A stretch of DNA of 64,000 bases from Alkalibacterium thalassium (GCF_900101165.1 NZ_FNFK01000005.1:1-64000), one strand, 5' to 3'; positions 1 to 11,108 are shown, counted from the first letter of the stretch. A program made the numbers and translations. The notes: generated by a model from the letters alone, not told the origin.

Positions 1-64
1 GTATGTGTAAAGTTATTCTCGGAAATTTATTCTAGAAATCTGAAACGTAGTTTATTGTTTTTGT

Positions 65-113
65 CTTTCTCAAGCCTTTTTTGCTCTTCGAGCTTTTAAA
101 AGGCTTGAGAAAG
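65..113 (-). terminator. Hairpin terminator downstream of the transposase
   Basis: A perfect 16-bp inverted repeat (65-80 with 98-113) lies a few bases beyond the transposase stop codon on the minus strand. The stem ends in an A/T-rich tract, giving U-rich ends on both strands. It probably ends the transposase transcript and may also shield the element from outside transcription. Confidence 0.7.
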
Positions 114-119
114 TCAGTT

Positions 120-1529
120 CTAATTAAATAATTTCTGTAATTGCCCCATTGGACTTGATGGAGAGCCATTATTAGCTATTCTTCCAATTTTTACACCTAT
201 TGAAGGTCTATGTTGGCTTTTCTTCAAAGCTGCTCTCACTGCACCCTTAAACTCCGGCTGGAGTTTCGTTGTAAGTTCCGGTATTTTATCTGTTAGCGCT
301 TTGAGAAACGTTCCGTTCTTACGTGCAGATATGATCGCTGCTACATTCCCAGCACCTTGAGCTGAAAACCCTCGTCCTTGTCGTTTCATACGATAACTAT
401 AAGGACGATGATTACTTTCGCAAACACCAATCCCTTTATTTACGGGTAAATCCCTCATTTTAAATGGTTTAAGACTTTCCCAATTTCTATATAGATAAGC
501 TTTTAACATGGTAAGTTCTTCCTGAAATTCAGTTGCTTTTTCATTGTTAATTTCAATGCGACTCTCCGTTGTAGCGATTATGGTTTCAATACGATCCCAA
601 TCGTATGTACGCACAGCTTCTTTCATTTTCTTTTCCATCTTTTTATCAAAATACATTCGTTGTTTGATTTTCTCGTTTACATGATAAGCATCTCTAAAAT
701 GTTCGTGTCGCTGGCATTTGCCAATGATTTGATGGAATTTATCTTTGTCGTAACCACTGCCTCCATCACTGTTTGAAATGACGATCGTCTCGCGTATATC
801 ATACAGCGACTCTAACCAAAGGCTTGCACGTTTAAAAGCTTCTTTACTTGATACAGTACTCTCAAACATTTTAGAATTAATTAAGACAGGTCTTTTCTGT
901 TTTCCTTTATACTCTACCCCTTCATGAAACTGAACACGATGAATCTCAGGACGTTTTTTCTCCTTGCCTTTTGTAAGCATTAACCCGTCACCTTCAATAA
1001 ATAAGACAGGCGTTTTTTTCTTATCTTTCTGAGACGTCTCGTCTTGAAGAGGTGCTGTTTCTGTCCATTCTTGAATGGTTTCACCGACTTTTTGAGTGAT
1101 AGTATGAATGGTCGTATGACTCAGCGAAAAAGATGTAAGAAGATTAATAGCTTCTTCTGCTTTGCGGTACGTTCCATCTGAAGCTATTTGAGCTGCTTTC
1201 ATCTCTACAAGAGGAGAATTACGGATTCTAGGCTTTAAGCCGACGGCTTTATCAAAAGGAATCACACTTTTTTCGCCTTCTTTTCGCATACGGTGGCGTT
1301 CAAATTCAACGGTTCCGAATGTAAATTGAAGCGTACGGTCAGGCACACTGTCAATCTCATATCCTTGTTCTTTGTAATCATGAAGTAATTCTAAATCAAT
1401 CTGTTTAATAGCGGCACTGAGTAACTGTTGAGTGATACGTTGAAAAACCGTTTCTAAGGCTAATTCTGCTTCTAAAAGGGAAGAAGAATCCTTTAAAGTT
1501 GTGATGATTTCTGATATAATTTGATTCAT
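120..1529 (-). CDS. ISLre2-type transposase (UPF0236 family)
   Basis: The gene encodes a 469-residue transposase that would mobilise the surrounding element. The length and the basic, charged sequence are typical of UPF0236/ISLre2 transposases, including conserved-looking stretches such as FEGDG-like 'LFIEGDGLML' (about residue 175) and 'VISNSDGGSGYDKDKFHQI' (about 250). The acidic residues in these blocks are plausible catalytic candidates, but I cannot assign a triad with certainty. An AGAGG ribosome-binding site precedes the ATG at 1529. The frame is open from start to stop with no frameshift, so the copy may be active. A perfect hairpin follows the stop codon. Confidence 0.88.
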   Translation of the reverse strand: MNQIISEIITTLKDSSSLLEAELALETVFQRITQQLLSAAIKQIDLELLHDYKEQGYEIDSVPDRTLQFTFGTVEFERHRMRKEGEKSVIPFDKAVGLKPRIRNSPLVEMKAAQIASDGTYRKAEEAINLLTSFSLSHTTIHTITQKVGETIQEWTETAPLQDETSQKDKKKTPVLFIEGDGLMLTKGKEKKRPEIHRVQFHEGVEYKGKQKRPVLINSKMFESTVSSKEAFKRASLWLESLYDIRETIVISNSDGGSGYDKDKFHQIIGKCQRHEHFRDAYHVNEKIKQRMYFDKKMEKKMKEAVRTYDWDRIETIIATTESRIEINNEKATEFQEELTMLKAYLYRNWESLKPFKMRDLPVNKGIGVCESNHRPYSYRMKRQGRGFSAQGAGNVAAIISARKNGTFLKALTDKIPELTTKLQPEFKGAVRAALKKSQHRPSIGVKIGRIANNGSPSSPMGQLQKLFN

Positions 1530-1670
1530 AAGAAGACCTCTTTCTCTAGCGTTGTCGTTATCTCTAGATTAAGGGTCTTCTTTCTTTTTGTCTAGGTCGA
1601 ATTTCCCCTCTTCCGACATTAATTTTACACATAGAAGCCGCCATCATCGAAACAATCTGTTGATAAAGCA

Positions 1671-1699
1671 TTGAGTAAATGCTGCTTTATGTATATAGT
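1671..1699 (+). promoter_or_regulatory. Sigma-A type promoter for the HAD gene
   Basis: TTGAGT at 1671-1676 and TATAGT at 1694-1699 are separated by 17 bases. The site lies just right of the IS element and about 40 bases ahead of the HAD start codon, so the phosphatase gene keeps its own promoter despite the insertion. Confidence 0.55.
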
Positions 1700-1738
1700 A
1701 GGAGAATAGCAGTGAAAAAAGGAAGTGTGTAAATAGAT

Positions 1739-2518
1739 ATGGCAAACAGGAAATTATTCGTATTTGACATTGACGGCACTCTGCTGGACGAGAACAAGCA
1801 GATTCCTGACAGTACGAGAGAGGCAGTTAAGAGACTGGCTGAAAATTATGAAGTAGCTATAGCTACTGGCAGAAACCGGACCATGGCTTCAGAAATTATT
1901 GAGGAACTGGCCATTGAAAACTATATTGTCTGCAATGGTGCAGCTGCATATTATAAGCACGATTCAATCTATACCAATTTTTTAAATAAGGATGAGCTTG
2001 ATCGCCTTATTAGATTAGCTGACGAGAACGGACATCAAATTGTATATGAAACTGTCGATGAGCTCAAAAGACGAAGCAGCCAGGCAAATAAGAGGATGGA
2101 GGAAGGAATGGCTCATGTCGGGTTTCCAGTACCTGAACACGATCATGACTACTATAAGGAACAGTCTCTTGTACAGTGTCTGATTTTTTATACAGAAGAA
2201 GAATCCTCATTGTATGAAGATGGACAATTTGATCATTTCAGATTTGTGAGATGGCACGACAAAGGGGTCGATGTTCTTCCTGTTGGAGGATCCAAGTTTT
2301 CGACTATTGAACGTCTGGCTGAACACCTTGATATAAGAAATGAAGATATTGTGGCCTTCGGTGACGGATTTAATGATATGGAAATGATTAAACATGTCGG
2401 CACTGGTGTAGCGATGGGTAACGCTGAAGCTGAGGTAAAAAAAGTTGCTGATCTTGTAACAACAAGCAGCAGTGAGAATGGTATTCAGCTGGCTCTTGAA
2501 AAATTGGGTTTCAACTGA
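1739..2518 (+). CDS. Cof-type HAD-IIB hydrolase
   Basis: This encodes a 259-residue cytosolic phosphatase of the haloacid dehalogenase superfamily, Cof (IIB) subfamily. Such enzymes usually dephosphorylate sugar phosphates or flavin/pyridoxal phosphates; the substrate here is unknown. All four HAD motifs are visible: DIDGT with nucleophile D10 and acid D12, the ATGR motif II near 42-45, K186 in motif III, and GDGFND with D209 and D213 for magnesium. The region between motifs II and III (about 85-180) is the C2B cap. The ATG at 1739 has only a distant GGAAG ribosome-binding site. It is a single-gene unit closed by a terminator at 2545. Confidence 0.88.
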   Translation: MANRKLFVFDIDGTLLDENKQIPDSTREAVKRLAENYEVAIATGRNRTMASEIIEELAIENYIVCNGAAAYYKHDSIYTNFLNKDELDRLIRLADENGHQIVYETVDELKRRSSQANKRMEEGMAHVGFPVPEHDHDYYKEQSLVQCLIFYTEEESSLYEDGQFDHFRFVRWHDKGVDVLPVGGSKFSTIERLAEHLDIRNEDIVAFGDGFNDMEMIKHVGTGVAMGNAEAEVKKVADLVTTSSSENGIQLALEKLGFN

Positions 2519-2544
2519 TGAAATATGTCAATCTTGTGAAAAAC

Positions 2545-2566
2545 GACTGGGAAACCAGTCTTTTTT
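2545..2566 (+). terminator. Rho-independent terminator
   Basis: GACTGG (2545-2550), loop GAAA and CCAGTC (2555-2560) are followed by six Ts. The hairpin ends the HAD transcript ahead of the tRNA gene. Confidence 0.85.
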
Positions 2567-2622
2567 CTATGATCTTATAGACAAAGTAGGGTCTATGAGT
2601 AATAATAAGAAAGTATGACGCA

Positions 2623-2695
2623 GGGGGTATAGCTCAGTTGGGAGAGCGCTTCGCTGGCAGCGAAGAGGTCGTCGGTTCGAGCCCGTCTATCTCCA
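2623..2695 (+). tRNA. tRNA-Ala (anticodon GGC)
   Basis: The 73-nt cloverleaf is complete. The acceptor stem is 2623-2629 with 2688-2694 (two G-U pairs), the D arm is 2632-2647, and the anticodon arm is 2649-2665 with anticodon GGC at 2656-2658, which reads GCC/GCU alanine codons. The TTCGAGC T loop lies at 2676-2682. The discriminator base is A2695, and CCA is not encoded. The second pair of the T stem is T2672 against T2686, a U-U mismatch. It stands alone between two terminator-bounded protein genes. Confidence 0.93.
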
Positions 2696-2738
2696 TTCAA
2701 CCATCTAGCGTAACTACGCTGAGGAAAGAGGAATTGAT

Positions 2739-4076
2739 GTGATATCTGAAAACCAGCTGCATATTACTCAATACACTGTCATATCACAGAATGTGAAGTA
2801 TGGCTTTCTGTTAAGTCTGGCACTGTTTTTTGCTTCTCTGGCATTCTTATTCAATACCCCTCAGGAAATCATCACTGGACAGATTACGATCTTAACTTCT
2901 CCAGCCAATCTGACAACCGATTATTTTGCACTTTCAAACGTAGGCGCTACGCTTTTTAATTCTGCATTATTGACAGCGCATTCTATTGGTATCATCCGCC
3001 TGACGCGGGCGAAAGTCAACGGTCCGATTATTGCCGCTGTCTTTACAGTAGCTGCCTTTTCATTTTTTGGTAAAAACCTGTATAATTCCATGCCGATTGT
3101 TCTGGGTGCTTTTGCTTATGCAAGGGTAACGGGAGTCCCGGCAGAGAAATCCTTGCTGGCCGCTTTATTCGGGACAGCACTTGGACCGCTGGTGAGTGAA
3201 GTGACATTCAATATAGGTCTGCTGCTCCCGGTAGGTATTTTTTATGGATACTTAGTCGGATTTGTTGCTGGCTTTATCCTTCCGCCTCTGGCTAAGCACT
3301 TTGTCGGGTTTACAAAAGGTTTCAGTGTCTACAACGTTGGTTTCACCAGCGGTATAGTTGGAACAATTTTTACCTCACTTCTGAGAAGTACTGGTAGAGA
3401 CATTGAACCCGTTTCAATGATATCCAGCGGAAACAATCAGCCATTTACTATCATTTTTTTAACTTTGTTTACTCTGATGCTAGTAGGGGGGCTGTATTTA
3501 AATTCCTGGACGCTGAATGGTTATGGCGCACTGATCAAGCATTCCGGCCAGCTGTCCACTGACTTTCTTACTACCAACGGATTCAGTGTTACCCTGATCA
3601 ATATGGCACTGCTAGGTTTTGTCTCGACATTTTATGTGCTGTTTCATGGCGGAGAAATAAACGGACCGGCTATCGGTGGGATACTTACAGTTGTCGGGTT
3701 CGGTGCATTCGGGAAACACCTCCGCAACGTTATTCCTATTCTCATAGGGGTCACCTTGATGGGATATATCAATGGGTACGACATGAGTGCAACATCGGTA
3801 GTAATCGCAGGGTTGTTCGGGACGACGATTGCGCCTATAGCAGGTCGCTACGGCACGCTGATCGGTATTCTTGCCGGCGCACTTCACCTTAGTGTCGTCA
3901 GCAATACAGGGTATCTGCATGGTGGGATCAATTTATATAATAACGGGTTTGCAGGAGGCTTCGTAGCAGCCATTATGATTCCTCTGCTGGAAGCAATTCA
4001 GTATCAGCAGCAGAAGAGAAGACAGCTGAGAGAACCGGTGGATCCTGCGGATGAAATTAGAGTAGAGGAACGCTGA
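2739..4076 (+). CDS. DUF1576 polytopic membrane protein
   Basis: This encodes a 445-residue integral membrane protein matching what I recognise as the DUF1576 family; no function is established. The first 20 residues are followed by many hydrophobic segments to about residue 418, then a charged cytosolic tail. The protein is an internal duplication. Residues 58-215 and 272-417 align: LTTDYF with LSTDFL, VNGP (93-96) with INGP (307-310), FGK (110-112) with FGK (324-326), and YNVGF (198-202) with YNNGF (400-404). Such inverted or tandem repeats are typical of secondary transporters and channels, so transport is a fair inference. The start is GTG behind GAGGAAAGAGG. The nearer ATG at 2737 is followed at once by a stop. 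Confidence 0.8.
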   Translation: MISENQLHITQYTVISQNVKYGFLLSLALFFASLAFLFNTPQEIITGQITILTSPANLTTDYFALSNVGATLFNSALLTAHSIGIIRLTRAKVNGPIIAAVFTVAAFSFFGKNLYNSMPIVLGAFAYARVTGVPAEKSLLAALFGTALGPLVSEVTFNIGLLLPVGIFYGYLVGFVAGFILPPLAKHFVGFTKGFSVYNVGFTSGIVGTIFTSLLRSTGRDIEPVSMISSGNNQPFTIIFLTLFTLMLVGGLYLNSWTLNGYGALIKHSGQLSTDFLTTNGFSVTLINMALLGFVSTFYVLFHGGEINGPAIGGILTVVGFGAFGKHLRNVIPILIGVTLMGYINGYDMSATSVVIAGLFGTTIAPIAGRYGTLIGILAGALHLSVVSNTGYLHGGINLYNNGFAGGFVAAIMIPLLEAIQYQQQKRRQLREPVDPADEIRVEER

Positions 4077-4097
4077 CTTATAAGTTAACCTAAATTG

Positions 4098-4149
4098 AAA
4101 AGACGATAGTCTTTCCGGCCACTTTAAGCCGGAAGGACTATCGTCTTTT
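4098..4149. terminator. Bidirectional terminator between DUF1576 gene and def
   Basis: A 22-bp stem (4098-4119 with 4128-4149, one wobble position) begins with AAAA and ends with TTTT, so it can stop transcription from both converging genes. Confidence 0.85.
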
Positions 4150-4180
4150 TACATTATTATTCAGGTAATTCGCATTCGTA

Positions 4181-4756
4181 TTAGTCTTCTACTGTACCTA
4201 GTACATCAATGTCATCTGGCAGTGCCAATGGATTTTCAGGATCGATTCGATCGTAGAACATGATGCCGTTCAGGTGATCGATTTCGTGCTGGACGACAAT
4301 TGCCGGAAAATCTCTTAGTCGAATGCTCTGTTTTTTTCCGTCCAAGTCAAAGTAATCCACTTTAATCCGCTTGTGTCTTGGGACATAGCCTGGAACTTCG
4401 CGGTCGACAGACAGGCAGCCTTCTCCATCTGACAGGCAAGTCTGCTGGACAGAATGACTGATGATTTTAGGGTTGATCATCACAGCGCTGAACTCGGGGG
4501 TGCTGTCTTCTTCATCTGCCGAAGGGACATGTACAGCAATCAGCCTTTTAGATACATCGACCTGGGGAGCTGCGATTCCCACTCCAGGTCTCAATTCATA
4601 CTTTTCAGCAAGGTCAGGGTCCTGACTGTTCTTTAAAAACTGAAGCATATCTTCTGCGAGCGACTTTACTTCAGGATCTAAAGGAAATTCAATTGTTTCA
4701 GCAATTTGTCTTAAAGTAGGGTGTCCTTCTCTAATGACATCTTTCATAGTTAACAC
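4181..4756 (-). CDS. def: Peptide deformylase
   Basis: Def removes the formyl group from the N-terminal methionine of new proteins and complements Fmt, encoded near the other end of the window. All three metal-site motifs are present: GVGIAAPQ (58-65), EGCLS with ligand C114, and HEIDH with H157, E158 and H161. At 191 residues with an insertion between motifs I and II it fits the Gram-positive type 2 group. I choose the GTG at 4756 because GGAGG (4769-4765) lies eight bases upstream. The ATG at 4771 overlaps that ribosome-binding site, and the resulting MLTMKDV start fits the family. It is transcribed alone and divergently from pdhA. Confidence 0.93.
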   Translation of the reverse strand: MLTMKDVIREGHPTLRQIAETIEFPLDPEVKSLAEDMLQFLKNSQDPDLAEKYELRPGVGIAAPQVDVSKRLIAVHVPSADEEDSTPEFSAVMINPKIISHSVQQTCLSDGEGCLSVDREVPGYVPRHKRIKVDYFDLDGKKQSIRLRDFPAIVVQHEIDHLNGIMFYDRIDPENPLALPDDIDVLGTVED

Positions 4757-6305
<1,549 letters not shown>

Positions 6306-6307
6306 TC

Positions 6308-7285
6308 ATGGCGAATCTTACAATGATTCAAGCAATCACGGAAGCACTTGATCAGGAAATGGCCCGTGATGAAAAAGTCCTGGTTTTCGGTGAAGACGTA
6401 GGTAAAAACGGCGGAGTATTCCGTGCGACTCAAGGACTTTTCGACAAGTACGGTGAAGATCGCGTCAGTGATACTCCACTTGCTGAATCTGGTATCGGAG
6501 GAATGGCTTTTGGTTTAGCTGTTCAAGGTTTCCGTCCAGTTATGGAAATCCAGTTCTTCGGATTCGTATTCGAAGTAATGGATTCAATTGTTGGTCAAAT
6601 GGCTCGTACCAGCTACCGTATGGGTGGAAAACTGCACCTTCCGGCAGTTGTTCGTTCACCATTTGGTGGAGGAGTACACACGCCTGAAATGCACGCAGAC
6701 AGTCTTGAAGGACTAATGGCTCAGTCTCCTGGACTTAAAGTTGTTATCCCTTCAAACCCTTACGATGCAAAAGGTCTTCTAACTTCAGCAATCCGTGACG
6801 AAGATCCGGTTGTTTTCCTTGAGCACATGAAACTTTACCGTTCTTTCCGTGATGAAGTTCCTGAAGAACAGTACACTGTACCTCTAGGTAAAGCTGCTGT
6901 AGCTAAAGAAGGAACAGACGTAACAGTTGTAGCCTATGGTTACATGGTCCGTGAAGCATTGAAAGCTGCTGAACAGCTTGAAAAAGACGGCGTATCTGTT
7001 GAGGTGATCGACCTGCGTACTGTTTCTCCAATCGACTATGAAACTGTTGTAGCTTCTGTTGAGAAAACTGGCCGCATGGTCATGGTTCAGGAAGCTCAGC
7101 GCATGGCTGGAGTAGGAAACACGGTTATTTCTGAAGTGTCTCAACGTGCAATCCTTTCTCTGGAAGCACCTATCGGATTTGTTACAGCACCTGATACAGT
7201 TTATCCATTCGGACAAGCTGAAAACGCTTGGTTGCCGAACGCTAAGGACATTACTGATTCAATCAAAGAAACCGTTGAATTTTAA
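6308..7285 (+). CDS. pdhB: Pyruvate dehydrogenase E1 component, beta subunit
   Basis: This is the 325-residue transketolase-like beta subunit of E1, which completes the ThDP pocket with PdhA. Visible family features are GEDVG (28-32), the '[16 protein letters not shown]' stretch near 120, and the C-terminal transketolase domain with 'VSPIDYETV'. It starts two bases after the pdhA stop, preceded by AAGGAGAG, so translation is probably coupled. It is followed by an unusual 128-base gap with a long hairpin before pdhC. Confidence 0.95.
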   Translation: MANLTMIQAITEALDQEMARDEKVLVFGEDVGKNGGVFRATQGLFDKYGEDRVSDTPLAESGIGGMAFGLAVQGFRPVMEIQFFGFVFEVMDSIVGQMARTSYRMGGKLHLPAVVRSPFGGGVHTPEMHADSLEGLMAQSPGLKVVIPSNPYDAKGLLTSAIRDEDPVVFLEHMKLYRSFRDEVPEEQYTVPLGKAAVAKEGTDVTVVAYGYMVREALKAAEQLEKDGVSVEVIDLRTVSPIDYETVVASVEKTGRMVMVQEAQRMAGVGNTVISEVSQRAILSLEAPIGFVTAPDTVYPFGQAENAWLPNAKDITDSIKETVEF

Positions 7286-7303
7286 TATAATTTGATACAG
7301 TAA

Positions 7304-7367
7304 ACTCAAAAAGGAACATTCTTTTTAACTCGATACAAGAGAATAGAAAGATTGTTCCTTATTGAGT
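7304..7367 (+). promoter_or_regulatory. Long intra-operon stem-loop between pdhB and pdhC
   Basis: The repeat pairs ACTCAA (7304-7309) with TTGAGT (7362-7367), and AGGAACATTCTTT (7312-7324) with AAAGATTGTTCCT (7347-7359) with one mismatch. No U tract follows, so it is not a normal terminator. It may be an mRNA processing or stability element that sets E1 against E2/E3 levels. No clear promoter for pdhC is visible in the gap. Confidence 0.6.
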
Positions 7368-7413
7368 AAATTTAATTTCTTAAATGAAATCATTATAGAA
7401 GGGAAGAAGAATA

Positions 7414-8766
7414 ATGGCTTTTACATTTAAACTCCCTGATGTTGGGGAAGGTATGGCTGAAGGCGAAATCGTCAGCTGGTTAGTTTCTGAGGGAGACACA
7501 GTTGAAGAAGGCGATTCGATTGCAGAAATCCAAAACGATAAATCAGTTGAGGAACTAGCTTCTCCAGTTGATGGAACAATCAAAAAATTCTTAGTTGAAC
7601 CAGGTACAGTAGCTTCTGTAGGAGATCCAATCGTTGAGATCGACGCAGAAGGTCATGAAGGTGGCGAGGAAGAAGCTGATTCAACTGAAGAAGCAGCTGA
7701 ATCTGAAATGTCATCTGAAGAAACTGCTGCTGGAACAGAAGAAACAGATCCAGCAGGTTCAGAAGGTGCTACTTCCGGTGAGGTAGTTAAAACATCTGAT
7801 CCGAATAAACGTGTACTGGCTATGCCATCTGTTCGACAATATGCGCGTGAAAAAGATGTAGACATCAGCCTGGTTGAAGCCACTGGTAAAGGTGGACGTA
7901 CAACTAGAGACGATATCGACCGCTTCTTGCAAGGTGGCGGAGCATCTGCTGAATCTAAATCAGCTGATCAAGGGTCTTCTTCTGAAGAAGGAACTTCAAC
8001 TGAAAGCAAGCACATTCAACGTGTATCTTCAGAAGCGAAACCATTCAAATCTGGTCGTTCTGATGAAGAAACTAGAGAAAAAATGTCTACTACTCGTAAA
8101 GCAATCTCTAAAGCAATGGTCAACAGTTCATTGACAATTCCTTCAGTATCACTGTTCGATGAAGTTGATGTAACTAAATTGATGGCTCACCGCACTAAAT
8201 TCAAGACGATTGCCGCTGAGCAGGATGTTAAACTGACATTCCTACCTTACATTGTTAAAGCTGTCATCTCAGTTATGAAGAAATTCCCGGCATTGAACTC
8301 ATCTATCGATGATACAACTGATGAAGTAGTCTACAAAAACTACTTCAATATCGGTATTGCTGCAGATACTGAACAGGGACTTTACGTGCCAGTTGTTTCA
8401 GATGCTGATAAGAAATCAATGTTCGACATTGCATCAGAAATTTCAGAACTTGGGGCTAAAGCTCACGAAGGTAAATTGAAATCCAGCGACATGGCTGACG
8501 GCTCTATTTCAATTTCCAACATCGGTTCTGTTGGCGGCGGATGGTTCACACCAATCATCAACCACCCTGAAGTTGCCATTCTAGGTGTTGGCCGTATCGC
8601 TAAAAAAGCGATCGTAAACGACGAAGGTGAAGTCGTTGCTGCTCCAATGCTTGCATTGTCACTAGTATTCGACCACCGAGTAATCGATGGAGCGACAGGT
8701 CAGAAAGCTATGAACGAACTTAAACGTCTATTAGCAGATCCTGAATTATTATTAATGGAAGGATAA
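7414..8766 (+). CDS. pdhC: Dihydrolipoamide acetyltransferase (E2 of Pdh)
   Basis: PdhC is the core of the pyruvate dehydrogenase complex and moves the acetyl group from lipoate to CoA. In 450 residues I see one N-terminal lipoyl domain with lipoyl lysine K43 in NDKSVEE, then a flexible acidic Ser/Glu/Thr linker (about 80-130). A peripheral-subunit-binding domain at about 133-172 and a second linker follow. The catalytic acyltransferase domain runs from about 220 to the end, with HRVIDG (H421, D425). Some enterococcal relatives carry two lipoyl domains; here there is one. The ATG follows GAAGGGAAGAAG. Confidence 0.95.
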   Translation: MAFTFKLPDVGEGMAEGEIVSWLVSEGDTVEEGDSIAEIQNDKSVEELASPVDGTIKKFLVEPGTVASVGDPIVEIDAEGHEGGEEEADSTEEAAESEMSSEETAAGTEETDPAGSEGATSGEVVKTSDPNKRVLAMPSVRQYAREKDVDISLVEATGKGGRTTRDDIDRFLQGGGASAESKSADQGSSSEEGTSTESKHIQRVSSEAKPFKSGRSDEETREKMSTTRKAISKAMVNSSLTIPSVSLFDEVDVTKLMAHRTKFKTIAAEQDVKLTFLPYIVKAVISVMKKFPALNSSIDDTTDEVVYKNYFNIGIAADTEQGLYVPVVSDADKKSMFDIASEISELGAKAHEGKLKSSDMADGSISISNIGSVGGGWFTPIINHPEVAILGVGRIAKKAIVNDEGEVVAAPMLALSLVFDHRVIDGATGQKAMNELKRLLADPELLLMEG

Positions 8767-8778
8767 GGTGAATCGTAA

Positions 8779-10185
8779 ATGGTAGTAGGAGATTTCGCAA
8801 TTGAACTGGATACAGTAGTTATCGGAGCTGGACCTGGCGGATACGTAGCTGCAATCAGAGCTGCTCAAATGGGACAGAAAGTTGCTATTGTAGAAAAAGA
8901 ATATATCGGTGGTGTATGCTTGAACGTTGGATGTATTCCATCTAAAGCATTGATCGCTGCTGGTCACAAATACCAGGATTCTCTTGATTCTACATCTTTT
9001 GGTGTATCATCTGAGAACGTAACGATCGACTTCGCTAAAACTCAGGAATGGAAGAACAATCAAGTTGTTTCTAAACTGACTAAAGGTGTTGAAGGTCTGC
9101 TTAAGAAGAATAAAGTTGAGATTCTTGACGGAGAAGCTTTCTTCGTTGACGAAAATACTCTACGTGTTATGGGCGAAGATAAAGCTCAGACTTATTCTTT
9201 CAACAACGCTATTGTTGCAACAGGAAGCCGTCCGGTTGAAATCCCAGGATTTAAATTCGGTGAACGTGTTCTTGATTCAACTGGCGCATTGAACCTATCT
9301 GAAATTCCTGGAAAAATGGCTATCGTCGGTGGTGGATACATCGGTTCTGAATTAGCAGGAGTTTACGCTAACTTAGGTACCGAAGTCACTATCCTTGAAG
9401 GTCTGCCATCTATCCTTAATGGTTTCGACAAAGATATGGTTAAACTTGTTGAGAAAAACTTTAAATCTCGTGGCGTTGACATCGTTACTGATGCAATGGC
9501 TAAAGAAGCTGTTGTTTCAGATAACGGAGTGACAGTTAAATATGAAGCTAAAGGAGAAGAAAAATCTCTTGACGTGGATTACGTACTTGTCACTGTAGGA
9601 CGTCGTCCAAACACTGACGAGTTAGGTCTTGAACAGGCTGGCGTTGAAGTTGGAGACCGTGGTCTGATCAAGGTCGACAATCAGGGACGCACGAACGTAT
9701 CAAGCATCTGGGGCATCGGAGACGTTGTACCTGGACCTGCGTTGGCTCACAAAGCCAGCTATGAAGCTAAAATCGCAGCGGAAGCTATCTCAGGTAAGAA
9801 AGTAGCGGTAGATTACCGTGCACTTCCTGCAGTAGCCTTCACTGATCCGGAAATTGCTTCTGTTGGTTTAACAGAAAGTGAAGCGAAAGAACAGGATATG
9901 GATATTAAAGTCACTAAATTCCCACTTGGCGGAAACGGACGTGCATTATCTCTTAATGCCACTGAAGGATTTGTCAGACTGGTCACTACAAAAGAAGATA
10001 ATGTCATTGTAGGGGCTCAGGTTGCAGGAATCAGTGCATCTGATATCATTGCTGAATTAGGGTTAGCTATTGAAAGTGGTATGAATGCTGAAGATATCGC
10101 ATTGACTATCCACGGCCACCCTTCACTAGGCGAAACAGTTATGGATGCTGCTGAAGCTGCTTTAGGATTACCAATCCACATGTAA
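8779..10185 (+). CDS. pdhD: Dihydrolipoamide dehydrogenase (E3 of Pdh)
   Basis: PdhD reoxidises the dihydrolipoyl groups of E2 and passes electrons through FAD to NAD+. The 468-residue protein has the N-terminal FAD motif GAGPGG (16-21), the redox disulfide GGVCLNVGC (C47, C52), a second Rossmann motif GGGYIG near 188, and the C-terminal dimer-interface active site HGHPSLGE (H447, E452). It is the last gene of pdhABCD, 12 bases after pdhC, and is closed by a terminator at 10202. Confidence 0.96.
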   Translation: MVVGDFAIELDTVVIGAGPGGYVAAIRAAQMGQKVAIVEKEYIGGVCLNVGCIPSKALIAAGHKYQDSLDSTSFGVSSENVTIDFAKTQEWKNNQVVSKLTKGVEGLLKKNKVEILDGEAFFVDENTLRVMGEDKAQTYSFNNAIVATGSRPVEIPGFKFGERVLDSTGALNLSEIPGKMAIVGGGYIGSELAGVYANLGTEVTILEGLPSILNGFDKDMVKLVEKNFKSRGVDIVTDAMAKEAVVSDNGVTVKYEAKGEEKSLDVDYVLVTVGRRPNTDELGLEQAGVEVGDRGLIKVDNQGRTNVSSIWGIGDVVPGPALAHKASYEAKIAAEAISGKKVAVDYRALPAVAFTDPEIASVGLTESEAKEQDMDIKVTKFPLGGNGRALSLNATEGFVRLVTTKEDNVIVGAQVAGISASDIIAELGLAIESGMNAEDIALTIHGHPSLGETVMDAAEAALGLPIHM

Positions 10186-10201
10186 GATTCAACAACTGGT
10201 T

Positions 10202-10239
10202 AGAAAGACCTTTAGTATGACTAGAGGTCTTTCTTTCTG
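10202..10239 (+). terminator. Terminator of the pdh operon
   Basis: AGAAAGACCT (10202-10211) pairs with AGGTCTTTCT (10225-10234), followed by a T-rich stretch. Confidence 0.8.
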
Positions 10240-10322
10240 TACATAGTCACCGAAGATTTTGCTTTTTGTCTTCACTTTTATTAAAATAAACCTATTCATT
10301 CGACACAGAAGAGGAGAATACG

Positions 10323-11102
10323 ATGACAAATCCAGAGAATAGACATGCATTGATTCTACAATGGTTAAAAGAAATCAAGTCATATATTACTGAACAGAAG
10401 AACAATGATTTGAACGTCGAGCAGAAAACAGCAGACAACGATCTGGTAACGAAAATGGATCGCTCGATAGAAGAGGAACTAGTAGAAAAAATTCGTAAGC
10501 ATTTCCCCGATGATAAAGTTGTAGGGGAAGAAGGCTTTGGAGACGATGTATCTAGTATGGATGGGACTGTCTGGTTTATTGACCCAATCGACGGCACACT
10601 TAACTTCGTCAAGCAGCAAGAAAACTTCGCCGTTATGCTGGCAGTTTATGAAGATGGAATAGGCCAATCTGCTTATGTGTTTGACATCACGGGAGATAAA
10701 TTGTACAGCGCAACTAAAGGGAAAGGCGTCAGTTGTAATGGTCAAAGGTTAGCTGAACCTGCGGACCTTTCACTCAGAGAGGGACTGATTGCAGCCAGTT
10801 CTGCACTGATGATGAAAGAAGAAAAAACAATTATACGTGAGATTGGAAATACGAGCATGGGAGTACGTATGCTAGGATCTGCTGGTCTTGAGAGTGTAGA
10901 GGTAGCTAAGGGAAGTGTAGTGGCTTATGTGGCTTCTAATCTCAAACCTTGGGATGTCGCTCCTGGACTTGTATTTATGGAAGAGTTGGGGATGTCTGCT
11001 GTGACGTTTACTAATGAACCGATCGATCTCCTGACTAACAATGACATTGTCTTTTCGACAAAAAATGCACACAAAGACATTATTAAGATGCTTAACGCTT
11101 AA
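10323..11102 (+). CDS. suhB: Inositol monophosphatase family protein
   Basis: This encodes a 259-residue magnesium-dependent, lithium-sensitive-type phosphatase resembling SuhB and Bacillus YktC. Its true substrate may be inositol-1-phosphate or another small phosphate such as 3'-phosphoadenosine compounds. Metal-site motifs are complete: GEE (E69, E70), DPIDGT (D87, D90) and WDVAPG (W210, D211). The 'WFIDPIDGTLNF' block is diagnostic for the family. ATG 10323 follows GAGGAG at good distance. It lies between the pdh terminator and the typA promoter, so it is a single-gene unit. The symbol is by similarity only. Confidence 0.85.
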   Translation: MTNPENRHALILQWLKEIKSYITEQKNNDLNVEQKTADNDLVTKMDRSIEEELVEKIRKHFPDDKVVGEEGFGDDVSSMDGTVWFIDPIDGTLNFVKQQENFAVMLAVYEDGIGQSAYVFDITGDKLYSATKGKGVSCNGQRLAEPADLSLREGLIAASSALMMKEEKTIIREIGNTSMGVRMLGSAGLESVEVAKGSVVAYVASNLKPWDVAPGLVFMEELGMSAVTFTNEPIDLLTNNDIVFSTKNAHKDIIKMLNA

Positions 11103-11108
11103 AAAACG

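Larger units (their letters stand above)
2..1633 (-). mobile_element. ISLre2-family insertion sequence
   Basis: This is a complete-looking insertion sequence carrying one transposase gene on the minus strand. Imperfect terminal inverted repeats are visible: the left end at 2-24 begins TATGTGTAAA, and the right end at 1611-1633 ends TTTACACATA. They match at about 20 of 23 positions. A single full-length ORF between such ends fits the ISLre2 family (UPF0236 transposases). The left flank lies outside the window apart from one base, so a target-site duplication cannot be checked. The element sits upstream of the HAD phosphatase gene and seems not to interrupt any gene visible here. Confidence 0.85.
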
